Assembly (NCBI GenBank): GCA_900320025.1
Contig: ONQW01000007.1
Coordinates: 1 to 33,214 of the forward strand
Length of the DNA stretch: 33,214 nt
DNA from: an uncultured Lachnospiraceae bacterium
GTDB taxonomy: Bacteria; Bacillota; Clostridia; Lachnospirales; Lachnospiraceae
Direction: 5' to 3'
Shown here: in pieces, positions 25,078 to 33,214 of the stretch
Layout of the letters: every line of letters begins with the position of its first letter
Position numbering within the stretch: the stretch's first letter is position 1
Made by a program: the position numbers and the translations under genes
Notes under the pieces: model-generated
What the model saw: only the letters and a program-made list of their open reading frames with translations
Told to the model about the DNA's origin: nothing
Databases searched by the model: none

Positions 25078-25629
25078 CTATTTCTGTGCGGCCGTTTCCC
25101 CGAGGATGATCCGGGCAGTTCTGTCCGGCGTGCTGTTATCCACATCCAGAATGCGGTCCGCCGCCTCCAGGTACATTGGCTCCCGGAGCGCCATGAGCTC
25201 CCGCACCTTTTTCTCCCTGTCCGATCCCTGCAGAAGCGGTCTCTTCCGGTCTCTCCGCAGGCGCTTCAGCACTGTTTCCGGCTGAATGCGAAGATAAATA
25301 ACTTCTCCGATCTGGCGGAGCAGATCACGATTTTCCTTCCGCAGTATGATGCCTCCCCCTGTGGAGATGATCGTCCCCGGCGCCTCGCTGCCCTCTTCCA
25401 TCGATTCCCCGCCGGACTCCTGACACATCCGGGTCAGGAGTGCCGTCTCCGCATCCCGGAAGGCTTCTTCTCCGTCCTCCCGGAAGATCAGCCCGATGGT
25501 TTTGCCTGTGGCCAGCTCGATCATAGAATCCGTGTCCCTGAGTGTAAATCCATAGTGTGTGGACAGATAGCGGCTCACCGTCGTTTTTCCACTGCCCATA
25601 AACCCGATCATGACATAATTTCTGCTCAT
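25078..25629 (-). CDS. aroK: Shikimate kinase
   Basis: Phosphorylates shikimate with ATP. 183 residues. The P-loop IGFMGSGKTTV is at residues 8–18, the shikimate-binding aspartate in RDTDSMIEL near 33, FRE..GEEAFRDAE near 52–62 and GGG (STGGGIILR) near 92. The lid arginine is in RKRPLL near 135. AGGAT is very close to the ATG, so the ribosome binding site is weak. A 16-base direct repeat lies just upstream. It lies between aroE and aroQ in one operon. Confidence 0.94.
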   Translation of the reverse strand: MSRNYVMIGFMGSGKTTVSRYLSTHYGFTLRDTDSMIELATGKTIGLIFREDGEEAFRDAETALLTRMCQESGGESMEEGSEAPGTIISTGGGIILRKENRDLLRQIGEVIYLRIQPETVLKRLRRDRKRPLLQGSDREKKVRELMALREPMYLEAADRILDVDNSTPDRTARIILGETAAQK

Positions 25630-25633
25630 ATCC

Positions 25634-25668
25634 TGATATCTGTTTCTCTTATTGATATCTGTTTCTCT
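25634..25668. repeat. 16-base exact tandem direct repeat upstream of aroK
   Basis: TGATATCTGTTTCTCT occurs at 25634–25649 and 25653–25668, period 19 bases, in the 111-base gap between aroE and aroK and only five bases from the aroK start. It could arise by slippage or be a binding site pair. Confidence 0.85.
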
Positions 25669-25740
25669 GTATCAATAATCCAGATGGATCATCAATTTCA
25701 ACGCCCGCATTTTCAATATGCCGCGAAACAGTAGTCAGCA

Positions 25741-26625
25741 TCAGACAATCAGACTGAGTTCCCCGAGCACCTTCTTCGCCTCCGCGTCATCCACCTGACA
25801 TCCCGTCCACTTTTCGAAGGCTTCGATTCCCTGATACAGCAGCATAACCAGGCCATTCATGGTCCGGCCGCCGTGTTCTCTCACACGCCGCAGAAATAGC
25901 GTCTCCCGCGGACGATAGATCACATCGAAGGCAAAATCTGTCCTGGCAAGGAGTTCCTCAGCGCCGTCTGCACCGGCCAGCGGATCCTCCTCAACGCGCG
26001 GATAAAGCCCGGCGCTTGTGCACTGGATCGTGATGCAGCCGTCGTCTGGAAGTAAATCCGATAGTTCCCGGAGCGCTCCTGCGCGGAGTTTTACTGCGGG
26101 ATACCAGTGTCCGATATCCGCAGAAAGCTGCCTTGCCCGCTCTGCCGTGCGGTTCACGATCGTGAGAGATTCTGCTCCCTCCGCCGCGCAGAGGAAGCCT
26201 GCCGCTCTGGCCGCACCGCCTGCGCCAAGCAGGACGACATGCCGTCCGCGGAGCGGGACAGAAGCCTGCTCCATAGACCGCCTGAGCCCCGTCACATCGG
26301 TATTGCAGCCCAGATATCCTCCGGTTCCCCTCACCAGCGTGTTGACCGCGCCGATCTGAGCCGCCAGAGGATCAACTGCTTCAAGGAATGGAATCACTGC
26401 GTTTTTATAGGGAACTGTCACATTGAGACCAGTCACGCCGGTGGCAAAAGCTCCCCGCACCGCATCTCCCAGGAGGCCGGGATCCGCCACGGCGAGCGGA
26501 ACATAAACCAGATTTTGACCGAGGTCCTGCGCGAGGGTGTTGTGGATCTGAGGCGAGACAGAATGAGAAACCGGATTTCCCAGAAGTCCACAGACGGCCG
26601 TGGTTCCTTTCACCGCGTTGTTCAT
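25741..26625 (-). CDS. aroE: Shikimate dehydrogenase
   Basis: NADPH-dependent reduction of 3-dehydroshikimate to shikimate. 294 residues. The shikimate-binding SHSVSPQIHN is near residue 20, the catalytic lysine in VTVPYKNAVI near 72, the nucleotide loop LLGAGGAARAAG near 135 and the NADPH-selecting NRTAERA near 160. The start MNNAVKGTT at 26625 has AAGGAG upstream. It follows yqeG by 93 bases and leads aroK, aroQ and efp, a common clostridial order. Confidence 0.95.
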   Translation of the reverse strand: MNNAVKGTTAVCGLLGNPVSHSVSPQIHNTLAQDLGQNLVYVPLAVADPGLLGDAVRGAFATGVTGLNVTVPYKNAVIPFLEAVDPLAAQIGAVNTLVRGTGGYLGCNTDVTGLRRSMEQASVPLRGRHVVLLGAGGAARAAGFLCAAEGAESLTIVNRTAERARQLSADIGHWYPAVKLRAGALRELSDLLPDDGCITIQCTSAGLYPRVEEDPLAGADGAEELLARTDFAFDVIYRPRETLFLRRVREHGGRTMNGLVMLLYQGIEAFEKWTGCQVDDAEAKKVLGELSLIV

Positions 26626-26718
26626 ATCGCTCCTTCCCTTCCTTTTCTGCGCCGCAGGTTCATTCAATCCATGCGGGCATCCTGCCGCATCGCATATACT
26701 GCCTTCATCCAAGGTTTC

Positions 26719-27348
26719 TCACTGCATATTCCGCATAGTCCCCGGTCTTCCGTCGTAAACCCCATACGGCTGCGGATAACTGCCGTCCGCATTCTTCGGG
26801 AGAAGGACCGTCGGAAGCGGCCGTCCCGCATTGCTGGCTTTTCTCTCCTGCTCAGCATGGAATCTGGTATACGCGCGAAGCACCGGTCTCTCCAGCTTCC
26901 GCTTGATCATGATCTGCAGTTCTTCCTTCGGGTGAATCGGTCTGACAAGCACAGCTCTGATTCCGGCGCGCCGTGCGCCCCAGATATCGGTAAAAATCTG
27001 ATCCCCGACAAATAGCGTATTCTCTGTCCCGGTATGCATCATTTCCATCGCTCTGCGGTAGCCCTTCGGAGATGGTTTTCCGGCGAGAAAAATATACTGT
27101 TCCTTCACCGTTTCGGCAAAAAGCCTGACCCGCGGCTCTGTATTATTGGAAAGAAAAACCGCCTGCATGCCGATTGCATGGAAATGCTGAAACAAGGCCT
27201 TTGCACGGGCATCTGCAGGTGCACCGTGTGGTACCAGCGTGTTATCCACGTCGTAAATCACGCCGCGGTACCCTTCCCTGTAAAGACGGTCATAATCAAT
27301 GATATAAGCGGAATCCGCTATTTCATCCGGAAACAGATTTTGAAACAT
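26719..27348 (-). CDS. yqeG: YqeG-family HAD phosphatase
   Basis: HAD superfamily IIIA phosphatase; the natural substrate is uncertain. 209 residues, longer than the usual 170 by a hydrophilic C-terminal tail of about 35 residues. Motif I is DVDNTLVPHG (near residue 33), motif II FLSNN near 66, the lysine in GKPSPKGYRRA near 90 and motif IV FVGDQIFTDIWGA near 113. The ATG at 27348 has GGAG twelve bases upstream. It lies between nrdR and aroE; proximity to aroE is known in other Firmicutes. Confidence 0.92.
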   Translation of the reverse strand: MFQNLFPDEIADSAYIIDYDRLYREGYRGVIYDVDNTLVPHGAPADARAKALFQHFHAIGMQAVFLSNNTEPRVRLFAETVKEQYIFLAGKPSPKGYRRAMEMMHTGTENTLFVGDQIFTDIWGARRAGIRAVLVRPIHPKEELQIMIKRKLERPVLRAYTRFHAEQERKASNAGRPLPTVLLPKNADGSYPQPYGVYDGRPGTMRNMQ

Positions 27349-27440
27349 AACAGTGTTCGGCTCCTGAAGAAGTAATCCTGCGGAATTCTCCCCCTCTGCA
27401 AGGCGCTGCAGATGCGCAGCGGCTGAGATGCGATCAGAGC

Positions 27441-27911
27441 TTACCTGTGCGGCTCCTCCTCCTTTGAGAGCATACCCTTGAGCTCACTCATAAAATCGTC
27501 CACACTCTTGAATTCCCGATACACGGATGCAAACCGGACGTAGGCGACCTGATCCAGGTCCTTCAGCTTTTTCATGACTAGACCGCCGATCTCTCTCGTC
27601 GAGATCTCCTTTTCCTCTCTTGAGAAAATATCAGTCTCGATTTCATCAACCGCCCGTTTGATCTGATCATTGCTGATCGGCCTTTTATAGCAGGCCCTGA
27701 CGATACCGCCTTCAATTTTCGCCCGGTTGTACGGCTCCCGGTTGTTGTCTTTTTTGATCACCACCAGAGGAATGGTTTCAATCTTCTCATAGGTTGTGAA
27801 TCGTTTCCCACAGGCATCGCAGATCCGCCGTCTGCGAATGGAGGTGTCCTGATCTGCCGGTCTCGAATCAATCACTCTGGTGTCTTCCTTGCCGCAATAG
27901 GGACATTTCAT
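27441..27911 (-). CDS. nrdR: Transcriptional repressor NrdR
   Basis: ATP-cone repressor of ribonucleotide reductase genes. 156 residues. The N-terminal zinc ribbon reads MKCPYCGKEDTRVIDSR...RRRICDACGKRFTTYE, with four cysteines in CxxC pairs; the ATP-cone follows from about residue 48 (VVIKKDNNREPYNRAKIEGGIVRAC). The ATG at 27911 has GGGGAGG upstream at a good distance; an in-frame ATG three codons earlier is too close to it. The gene has a clear sigma-A type promoter and is divergent from tRNA-Gly. It is first of the run leading to the aro genes. Confidence 0.96.
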   Translation of the reverse strand: MKCPYCGKEDTRVIDSRPADQDTSIRRRRICDACGKRFTTYEKIETIPLVVIKKDNNREPYNRAKIEGGIVRACYKRPISNDQIKRAVDEIETDIFSREEKEISTREIGGLVMKKLKDLDQVAYVRFASVYREFKSVDDFMSELKGMLSKEEEPHR

Positions 27912-27938
27912 CGCTGTCATTCCTCCCCGAATGCTTTG

Positions 27939-27967
27939 ATTATGGCTGTGTGTGAAACTATTGTCAA
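27939..27967 (-). promoter_or_regulatory. Promoter of nrdR
   Basis: Minus strand: TTGACA (27962–27967), 17-base spacer, CATAAT (27939–27944). A near consensus sigma-A promoter about 30 bases upstream of the nrdR start. Confidence 0.85.
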
Positions 27968-27985
27968 TCAATTTCCGGCAGGGGC

Positions 27986-28014
27986 TTGAAACTGTCTCCG
28001 CGGTATTGTATACT
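27986..28014 (+). promoter_or_regulatory. Promoter of tRNA-Gly
   Basis: TTGAAA (27986–27991), 17-base spacer, TATACT (28009–28014). Back to back with the nrdR promoter; the -35 boxes are 18 bases apart. Confidence 0.85.
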
Positions 28015-28033
28015 GTGTCAGTCGAAAGGCAAT

Positions 28034-28104
28034 GCAGTTGTAGTTCATTGGTAGAACACCAGCTTCCCAAGCTGGGGAGGCGGGTTCGATTCCCGTCAGC
28101 TGCT
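28034..28104 (+). tRNA. tRNA-Gly, anticodon CCC
   Basis: 71 bases. Acceptor GCAGTTG/CAGCTGC, D arm GTTC-ATTGGTA-GAAC, anticodon stem CCAGC/GCTGG with loop TTCCCAA (anticodon CCC, reading GGG), T arm CGGG-TTCGATT-CCCG, discriminator T. CCA is not encoded. Confidence 0.96.
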
Positions 28105-28110
28105 GAAGGG

Positions 28111-28142
28111 ACGCAGAAGCAGAATTGCTTCTGCGTTTTTTA
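28111..28142 (+). terminator. Terminator of tRNA-Gly
   Basis: ACGCAGAAGCA/TGCTTCTGCGT, an 11-bp perfect stem with loop GAAT, followed by a run of T. The stretch 28143–28280 up to the end of the next gene holds nothing I can name. Confidence 0.93.
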
Positions 28143-28280
28143 TTGCTCTGCATGATCCGCCAGCTGTCCGCAGTCAGAAGATGCCAAGAACACGCACAGT
28201 CCCCGCGCACTGCAGATCTCCATGGAGAAAATCCGGCAACGCGCGATGAAAAACGCCATTTCGAAAGAGATACCCTGCTC

Positions 28281-29645
28281 TCAGTTCTTAAAGCTGTGAA
28301 TCGGTGCAGGAATCCTGCCTCGCCGGTTAACAAACTCCGAGCAGTCGTACCGGTTCACCGGCATGATCGGCGCATAGCCAAGAAGCCCGCCAAATTCCAC
28401 CGTGTCTCCCACTCCCTTCCCGATGACCGGAATCACGCGGACTGCAGTTGTCTTCGCGTTGACCATACCAATAGCCATTTCATCCGCGATGATGCCGGAA
28501 ATGGTCGTCTCCGTTGTATCACCCGGGATGGCAATCATATCAAGCCCGACCGAGCAGACACATGTCATGGCTTCCAGCTTCTCAATGGTCAGCGCGCCGC
28601 ACTCCGCAGCGCGGATCATACCCTGATCCTCGGATACCGGGATAAAGGCACCGGACAGTCCTCCGACATAGGAGGAAGCCATGACACCGCCTTTTTTCAC
28701 CTGATCATTGAGCAGTGCGAGAGCAGCGGTTGTGCCGGGCGCGCCTGCCTGCTCGAGGCCCATCTCACAAAGAATATCTGCTACAGAATCTCCGATGGCC
28801 GGTGTCGGCGCGAGGGAAAGATCGACAATGCCGAACGGTACGCCCAGCCTTTTCGATGCCTCCTGGGCCACCAGCATTCCCACACGGGTGACCTTGAACG
28901 CAGTCTTTTTCACTGTTTCACACAGCACCTCAAAGCTTTCTCCATGGATACTTTCCAGTGCCGTTTTCACAACGCCCGGTCCGCTCACACCCACATTGAT
29001 GATCCGGTCTGCCTCTGTCACACCATGGAATGCGCCGGCCATAAATGGATTGTCATCGGGCGCATTGCAGAATACGACCAGCTTGGCACAGCCCAGAGAA
29101 TCCTGTTCCTTCGTCAGCTCCGCCGTCTGTTTGAATATCTTCCCCATCAGACGGACTGCATCCATATTGATCCCGGTCCGCGTGGAACCGAGATTGACAG
29201 ATGCGCAGACCAGTTCAGTCTGGGACAAAGCCTCTGGAATGGAGCGGATCAGAAGTTCCTCGGCCGGTGTCATTCCCTTGGAAACCAGGGCTGAAAATCC
29301 GCCGAGGAAATTGACATGTACCTCATGGGCGGCTTCATCCAGCGTTTTCGCTACGCGCACATAATCCGCAATGCTGTGACAGGCGGCACCTGCCACGAGA
29401 GAGATCGGTGTCACCGAGATACGCTTATTGACAATCGGAATGCCGAAATCGGCGGAGATTTCCTCTCCTGTCTTCACCAGGTTCTGCGCGCTCCTCACAA
29501 TTTTGTCATGGATTTTCCTGCAGAGCCTGTCAAGGTCCGCATCCGCGCAGTCGAGAAGAGAGATGCCCATCGTGATGGTCCGGACATCGAGGTTCTCCTG
29601 GTCTATCATTTTATTGGTTTCACTGACTTCTGTGAAATTGATCAT
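28281..29645 (-). CDS. PFL-family (UPF0210/DUF711) protein
   Basis: 454 residues. The start [35 protein letters not shown] is typical of the UPF0210 family, whose fold resembles pyruvate formate-lyase but whose reaction is not established. Other marks are [40 protein letters not shown] and the C-terminal [29 protein letters not shown]. There is no glycyl-radical motif visible. GGGAG precedes the ATG at 29645. It follows an ACT-domain gene by 117 bases; these two families occur together in many Firmicutes, so they probably act in one pathway. Confidence 0.93.
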   Translation of the reverse strand: MINFTEVSETNKMIDQENLDVRTITMGISLLDCADADLDRLCRKIHDKIVRSAQNLVKTGEEISADFGIPIVNKRISVTPISLVAGAACHSIADYVRVAKTLDEAAHEVHVNFLGGFSALVSKGMTPAEELLIRSIPEALSQTELVCASVNLGSTRTGINMDAVRLMGKIFKQTAELTKEQDSLGCAKLVVFCNAPDDNPFMAGAFHGVTEADRIINVGVSGPGVVKTALESIHGESFEVLCETVKKTAFKVTRVGMLVAQEASKRLGVPFGIVDLSLAPTPAIGDSVADILCEMGLEQAGAPGTTAALALLNDQVKKGGVMASSYVGGLSGAFIPVSEDQGMIRAAECGALTIEKLEAMTCVCSVGLDMIAIPGDTTETTISGIIADEMAIGMVNAKTTAVRVIPVIGKGVGDTVEFGGLLGYAPIMPVNRYDCSEFVNRRGRIPAPIHSFKN

Positions 29646-29762
29646 CGTCTGCTCCCGCATCTGTCTCGTGCCTGTCAGCTGATATGGACAAAGTTTCCGC
29701 TCCGGAAGGCATCCTTTACTGAGACTTCTTTCACCTGATGTTTCTCCCGTCTGCCGAATACA

Positions 29763-30038
29763 TCAGATTCGATGCATAGAATCAAAGATCTCTTCCTTCT
29801 GACAGCGGATCTGAACACCGATCTTTTCTTCCCCGATCCGGGTCAGCTCCGCACTCATGGTGCTGAACGGCTCCTGAAGTGCAGAGATATCAACAACCAT
29901 CATCATGTTGAAATAGCCGTCCACAATGGTCTGCGATATGTCCAGAATATTGATTTTGTGCTCCGCCAGATAAGTACAGATACGCGCGATGATACCGACG
30001 GTATCCCTGCCGACAACAGTGATGATAGCTTTCTTCAT
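29763..30038 (-). CDS. ACT-domain protein (UPF0237)
   Basis: 91 residues, a single ACT-type regulatory fold: KKAIITVVGRDTVGIIARICTYLAEHKINILDISQTIVDGYFNMMMVVD then a second half with EPFSTMSAELTRIGEEKIGVQIR. It likely binds a small ligand such as an amino acid and controls its partner, the PFL-family protein encoded next. AGAGAGG precedes the ATG at 30038. The frame is open far upstream, but the family start fits 30038. Ligand unknown. Confidence 0.93.
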   Translation of the reverse strand: MKKAIITVVGRDTVGIIARICTYLAEHKINILDISQTIVDGYFNMMMVVDISALQEPFSTMSAELTRIGEEKIGVQIRCQKEEIFDSMHRI

Positions 30039-30144
30039 ATCAGGATCCTCTCTGCCGCAGTGATGCAGCCTGCTGATAGTTTGAATGGAAAGCGGACGTC
30101 TCTCCTGCTTTCCATCCTGTGATGTCCTTTGGAAAAGGAATGCT

Positions 30145-30942
30145 TCACCATGAGACAATTTCCGACATTTCCCGCCGCCTGGCCACATGGATCGGAAGGT
30201 CATCCGGACGATAGCCGGTTCCCCCATCCATGATTTCAACACGGACTGTCTCAAAGGCGAGCTCGGGAAGATTGTTTTCCTCGCTCAGATGACCAAGAAA
30301 GATGGCCTTTAAATGATGATTCAGAATGCGGTTCAGCAGTTCCCCGGAACTTGCATTGGAAAGGTGTCCGCGGTCACTGAGGATACGGCGTTTCAGGGAA
30401 TAAGGATACGGCCCCACCTGCAGCATATTGACATCATGATTTGCCTCCAGAAGCAATACATCAGAGTCCTGCAGGCATTCCGCGGTGTAATCCGTGTAGC
30501 AGCCGAGATCGGTGCAGACACAGGCCTTCTTTCCGCCGTGAAGAAACCGGTATCCCACCGGATCCGCCGCATCATGTGAGATATGCATCGGACAGACCGT
30601 GATATCGCCGACCGTCGTATTGACATCCGGCCTGACTGAAACAAAGCGCGCAGGGTCGATCTCCCGCCCGCCCGGCGTATTTCGGACAGCCTCGATTGTC
30701 CCCAGCGTCGCATAGATAGGCGCCTCCGTCTGCTTTGCAATAAGACGCAGACCCGCGATATGATCGGAATGCTCATGCGTCAGAAAAATACCGTCAATAT
30801 CCTGCAGCGAAAGATCCATCTGCTTCAGGCACTCCACCGTTTTCTTCCGCGTCAGGCCCGCATCCACGAGAAGGTGCGTCCTGTCTGAATCAATGCAGGT
30901 GCAGTTTCCGCTGCTCCCGCTTCCAAAACTGACAAACCTCAT
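30145..30942 (-). CDS. YycJ/WalJ-like metallo-beta-lactamase-fold hydrolase
   Basis: 265 residues. Metal-binding motif THEHSDH is near residue 57–63, with later ligands in HISHDAADPVGY, CVCTDLGCYTD and FLGHLSEENN. The LLLEANHDVNML segment matches the YycJ group, which may be a 5'-3' exonuclease or phosphodiesterase. Without yycFGHI genes nearby, regulation by a WalRK system is not indicated here. The ATG at 30942 has AAGGGTG upstream; an in-frame GTG at 30948 is an alternative. It starts eight bases after the coaE stop, so the two are cotranscribed. Confidence 0.9.
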   Translation of the reverse strand: MRFVSFGSGSSGNCTCIDSDRTHLLVDAGLTRKKTVECLKQMDLSLQDIDGIFLTHEHSDHIAGLRLIAKQTEAPIYATLGTIEAVRNTPGGREIDPARFVSVRPDVNTTVGDITVCPMHISHDAADPVGYRFLHGGKKACVCTDLGCYTDYTAECLQDSDVLLLEANHDVNMLQVGPYPYSLKRRILSDRGHLSNASSGELLNRILNHHLKAIFLGHLSEENNLPELAFETVRVEIMDGGTGYRPDDLPIHVARRREMSEIVSW

Positions 30943-30950
30943 AATCACCC

Positions 30951-31604
30951 TTATGTCATGCTGTCTGCGGCGCCCGCATGGAAACCAGCCTTCCGGCCGA
31001 GCGCGTCCATTATCTGCCGCTCCATGGATGCGGCCGTGCCGCTGTTATCAATGACAACATCGCAGTATCTGCGGAATTCCTCCTCACTCAGCTGCGTCCT
31101 CATCATCGCGTCAATTTTTTCATCCGAATATCCGCGGGATGCCTTCAGGCGCGCCCTCCGGATTTCTTCTGAACAGTAAATATACCACATTTCATCTACA
31201 AACTTAAGAAACCCGTTTTCGATCAGCAGTGCTGCCTCGAGGAAAAAGTAATCATACACGCCCTCCCGTTCCGCTGACTTCATCTTCTGCAGGATACTCT
31301 GGATGACCGCCGGATGGATCAGCGCATCGACTCTGGCACGGAGCGCCGCAGAACGATAAATCCTGCGGGCAGCCTCCGCACGGTCAAACGCCCCGCCCTC
31401 CTCCGGGACGAGAATGCCATCTCCGGGCTGGCGGTATTCCTCCAGCAGACTGATCATCGGCGTATAGCAGATGCCGCCGGGCTCCTCAAGTTTTCTGGCT
31501 TCCTCATCGGACTTCAGAATCTGGCAGCGCGTGTTGTCGCGAAGGAAATCAAGAACGGTAGATTTTCCGCATCCCACTCCTCCGGTAATCCCTATTTTTC
31601 TCAC
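30951..31604 (-). CDS. coaE: Dephospho-CoA kinase
   Basis: Last step of coenzyme A synthesis, ATP-dependent phosphorylation of dephospho-CoA. 217 residues. P-loop GITGGVGCGKST at residues 5–16, LKSDEEARKL near 30, HPAV near 97, the LLIENG segment near 125 and RLKASRGYSDEKI near 150 in the lid. The start codon is GTG with GGAGG upstream at five bases, which fits. It is 140 bases after polA, an order common in Firmicutes, and directly precedes the YycJ-like gene. Confidence 0.95.
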   Translation of the reverse strand: MRKIGITGGVGCGKSTVLDFLRDNTRCQILKSDEEARKLEEPGGICYTPMISLLEEYRQPGDGILVPEEGGAFDRAEAARRIYRSAALRARVDALIHPAVIQSILQKMKSAEREGVYDYFFLEAALLIENGFLKFVDEMWYIYCSEEIRRARLKASRGYSDEKIDAMMRTQLSEEEFRRYCDVVIDNSGTAASMERQIMDALGRKAGFHAGAADSMT

Positions 31605-31744
31605 AGTTCCTCCTGCCCGAATCCGCTTTTCCAGACCGGCATTTGCGCCGGAACAGCTGTCAGACCGGCTTCCTGATCAGACCATCAGAGATTTCTCCGA
31701 TGTCAGAACCGCTCCGCCGGACAGTAATCCGTCTTTATAAAAGA

Positions 31745-33214
31745 CTATTTTGCCTCATACCAGTCGCTTCCGCTGTGTACATCGGTCTCGAGCCGGACCG
31801 GGAGATCCGCTGCCCCCGTCATCTCCTCCGACAAAATAGTTCTGACCGCATCTTCCTCGCCCGGCGCCGTTTCCACCAGCAGCTCATCGTGAATCTGCAG
31901 AATGAGCCGCGATGCCCGATTTTCCCGGAGCAGCCGTTCCCACACGCGGATCATGGCAATTTTCATAATGTCGGCAGCGGTCCCCTGGATCGGCGCGTTC
32001 ATCGCGACGCGTTCTCCGAACTGTCTGGTCATGAAATTGGAATTTTTCAGTTCCGGAATCGGTCTGCGGCGGTGAAACAGCGTAAGAGAATACCCCCGTT
32101 CCTTCGCTTCCCTGACACAGCTGTCCAGATAGGTCCGGATGCCGGGATATGTTTCAAAATACGAATCGATATATTTCTGTGCCTCACTGCGCGGGATGTC
32201 GATATTTTCCGCAAGACCGAAGGCGCTGATCCCGTAGACGATTCCAAAATTAACTGCCTTGGCATTTCTTCTCTGCAGAGGCGTCACTTCATCAAAGGGC
32301 ACATGGAAAACCTTCGAAGCCGTGATCCGGTGGATGTCCCGGTTCTCGCGGTAGGCTTTGATCAGTTCCTCATCACCGGACATACTGGCGAGAATGCGCA
32401 GCTCAATCTGGGAATAATCCGAATCCGTGAAGCTGTATCCCTCTCTTGGCACAAACGCCTTCCGGATGAGCCGTCCCATCTCGGTCCTCATCGGAATATT
32501 CTGCAGATTCGGATCGCTCGAGCTGATCCGCCCTGTTGCCGTAATGGTCTGATGAAACACAGTATGAATCCGGCTGTCCGGTCCTATGTAATCGGCGAGG
32601 CCGTCCGCATAGGTGGACTTCAGCTTGGTCACCGCGCGATATTCCAGAATGTCACGAACCGCCGGGCAGTCCGGTGCAAGCCGGTTCAGTACATCTGCAG
32701 CAGTGGACCATCCAGTCTTTGTTTTCTTGCCGCCGGGCAGTTTCATCTTTTCAAACAGCACCTGTCCCAGCTGTTTGGGCGAGCTGATATTGAACTCAGT
32801 CCCTGTTTCCTGATAAATCCGCTGTTCCAGTTCGGCCGCCTGTTCTCCGAGCTCTCTGCTGTAATCCTTCAGCGCCTGCGGAAGAATGCGGATGCCTATG
32901 CGCTGCATATCATAGAGGATATACGAAAGCGGGAGCTCCATTTGATCATAGAGATCCCACATATCTTCCTCTCTGAGCTTTTCCATCAGAGCCGGTGCCG
33001 CTCTCCTGAGGCCGTCAGCCATGGCACAGGCATACTGCCCGGCTTTGGCCGGTTCCGTGCGGAATGCCTCTGAAACGCTTTTCTTTCCAAACATCTGCAC
33101 AAAGGCGGGAGGCACAAGGCCGGCGTATTCGCTCAGACAATCTTCCGCGGTGTAATCGCTCTTCAGCGGGTTGAGAAGATAGCAGCCTAGCAGAGCGTCA
33201 AACAGTCCGTTCAG
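31745..33214 (-). CDS. polA: DNA polymerase I, N-terminus outside the window
   Basis: 489 residues of the C-terminal part are present and the frame runs off the right edge. The first 100 or so belong to the 3'-5' exonuclease-like domain (LLGCYLLNPLKSDY), whose active-site residues lie mostly outside the window, so activity cannot be judged. Then the polymerase domain: thumb (EMP-like SSPKQLGQVLFEKMKLP), motif A DYSQIELRILA, motif B with RRNAKAVNFGIVYG, and motif C QIHDELLVE. All key residues are intact. Followed by coaE on the same strand; no terminator is seen between them. Confidence 0.97.
   Translation of the reverse strand: MNGLFDALLGCYLLNPLKSDYTAEDCLSEYAGLVPPAFVQMFGKKSVSEAFRTEPAKAGQYACAMADGLRRAAPALMEKLREEDMWDLYDQMELPLSYILYDMQRIGIRILPQALKDYSRELGEQAAELEQRIYQETGTEFNISSPKQLGQVLFEKMKLPGGKKTKTGWSTAADVLNRLAPDCPAVRDILEYRAVTKLKSTYADGLADYIGPDSRIHTVFHQTITATGRISSSDPNLQNIPMRTEMGRLIRKAFVPREGYSFTDSDYSQIELRILASMSGDEELIKAYRENRDIHRITASKVFHVPFDEVTPLQRRNAKAVNFGIVYGISAFGLAENIDIPRSEAQKYIDSYFETYPGIRTYLDSCVREAKERGYSLTLFHRRRPIPELKNSNFMTRQFGERVAMNAPIQGTAADIMKIAMIRVWERLLRENRASRLILQIHDELLVETAPGEEDAVRTILSEEMTGAADLPVRLETDVHSGSDWYEAK

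Noticed and set aside
31643-33073. 476-residue plus-strand open frame opposite polA
   Set aside because: Antisense shadow of a highly conserved polymerase gene.

Overview
The window comes from the chromosome of a Gram-positive Clostridia bacterium, most likely a Lachnospiraceae member with a fairly high GC content for a Firmicute. The grounds are gene order (HI0933-type oxidoreductase–cmk–ispH–rpsA; nrdR/yqeG/aroE/aroK/aroQ/efp; PFL/UPF0210 next to an ACT protein; polA–coaE), the clostridial lineage families DUF6472 and DUF5688, lipoprotein-anchored transport, strong GGAGG ribosome binding sites, and an EF-P with lysine at position 32. No species name can be supported. There is no prophage, insertion sequence, CRISPR array or replication origin. 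Most genes are core genes on the minus strand.

Layout: (1) 1–3618, minus: rnfC and rnfD with a 4-base overlap, then a partial thrC. The expected rnfG, rnfE, rnfA and rnfB are absent, and RnfD lacks the usual flavinylation threonine motif. (2) 3821–4936, plus: a YprB-like exonuclease, its 3' end tandemly triplicated (38-bp period), then a perfect 42-bp palindromic terminator shared with rpsA. (3) 5098–9313, minus: HI0933-like flavoprotein, cmk, ispH, rpsA; ispH and rpsA overlap by 29 bases. (4) 9781–15162, plus: a complete BMP-family nucleoside-type ABC transporter (lipoprotein, double ATPase, two permeases) with a structured 5' leader and an internal terminator after the binding-protein gene. 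(5) 15435–19416, minus: gap, pgk, tpiA and the purine salvage gene xpt, with terminators after gap and tpiA. (6) 19567–22854, minus: tRNA-Arg(CCG), an SH3-domain membrane protein, a 63-residue cysteine-rich DUF6472 protein and mnmA. (7) 22939–27911, minus: nrdR, yqeG, aroE, aroK, aroQ, efp and a DUF5688 protein. (8) tRNA-Gly(CCC) at 28034–28104, plus, divergent from nrdR. (9) 28281–33214, minus: polA (partial), coaE, a YycJ-like metallohydrolase, an ACT-domain protein and a PFL-family protein.

Working together: the plus-strand transporter probably imports nucleosides or related purines and sits tail to tail with xpt, which salvages xanthine. The aro genes supply the middle of the shikimate pathway, gap-pgk-tpi form the triose part of glycolysis, and tRNA thiolation (mnmA), EF-P, S1 and two tRNAs serve translation. 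The observations most worth following are a 48-bp element, 77% identical, found just upstream of both ispH and mnmA with ten of eleven differences being transitions; the orphan rnfCD pair; and the unassigned leader RNA of the nucleoside transporter operon.
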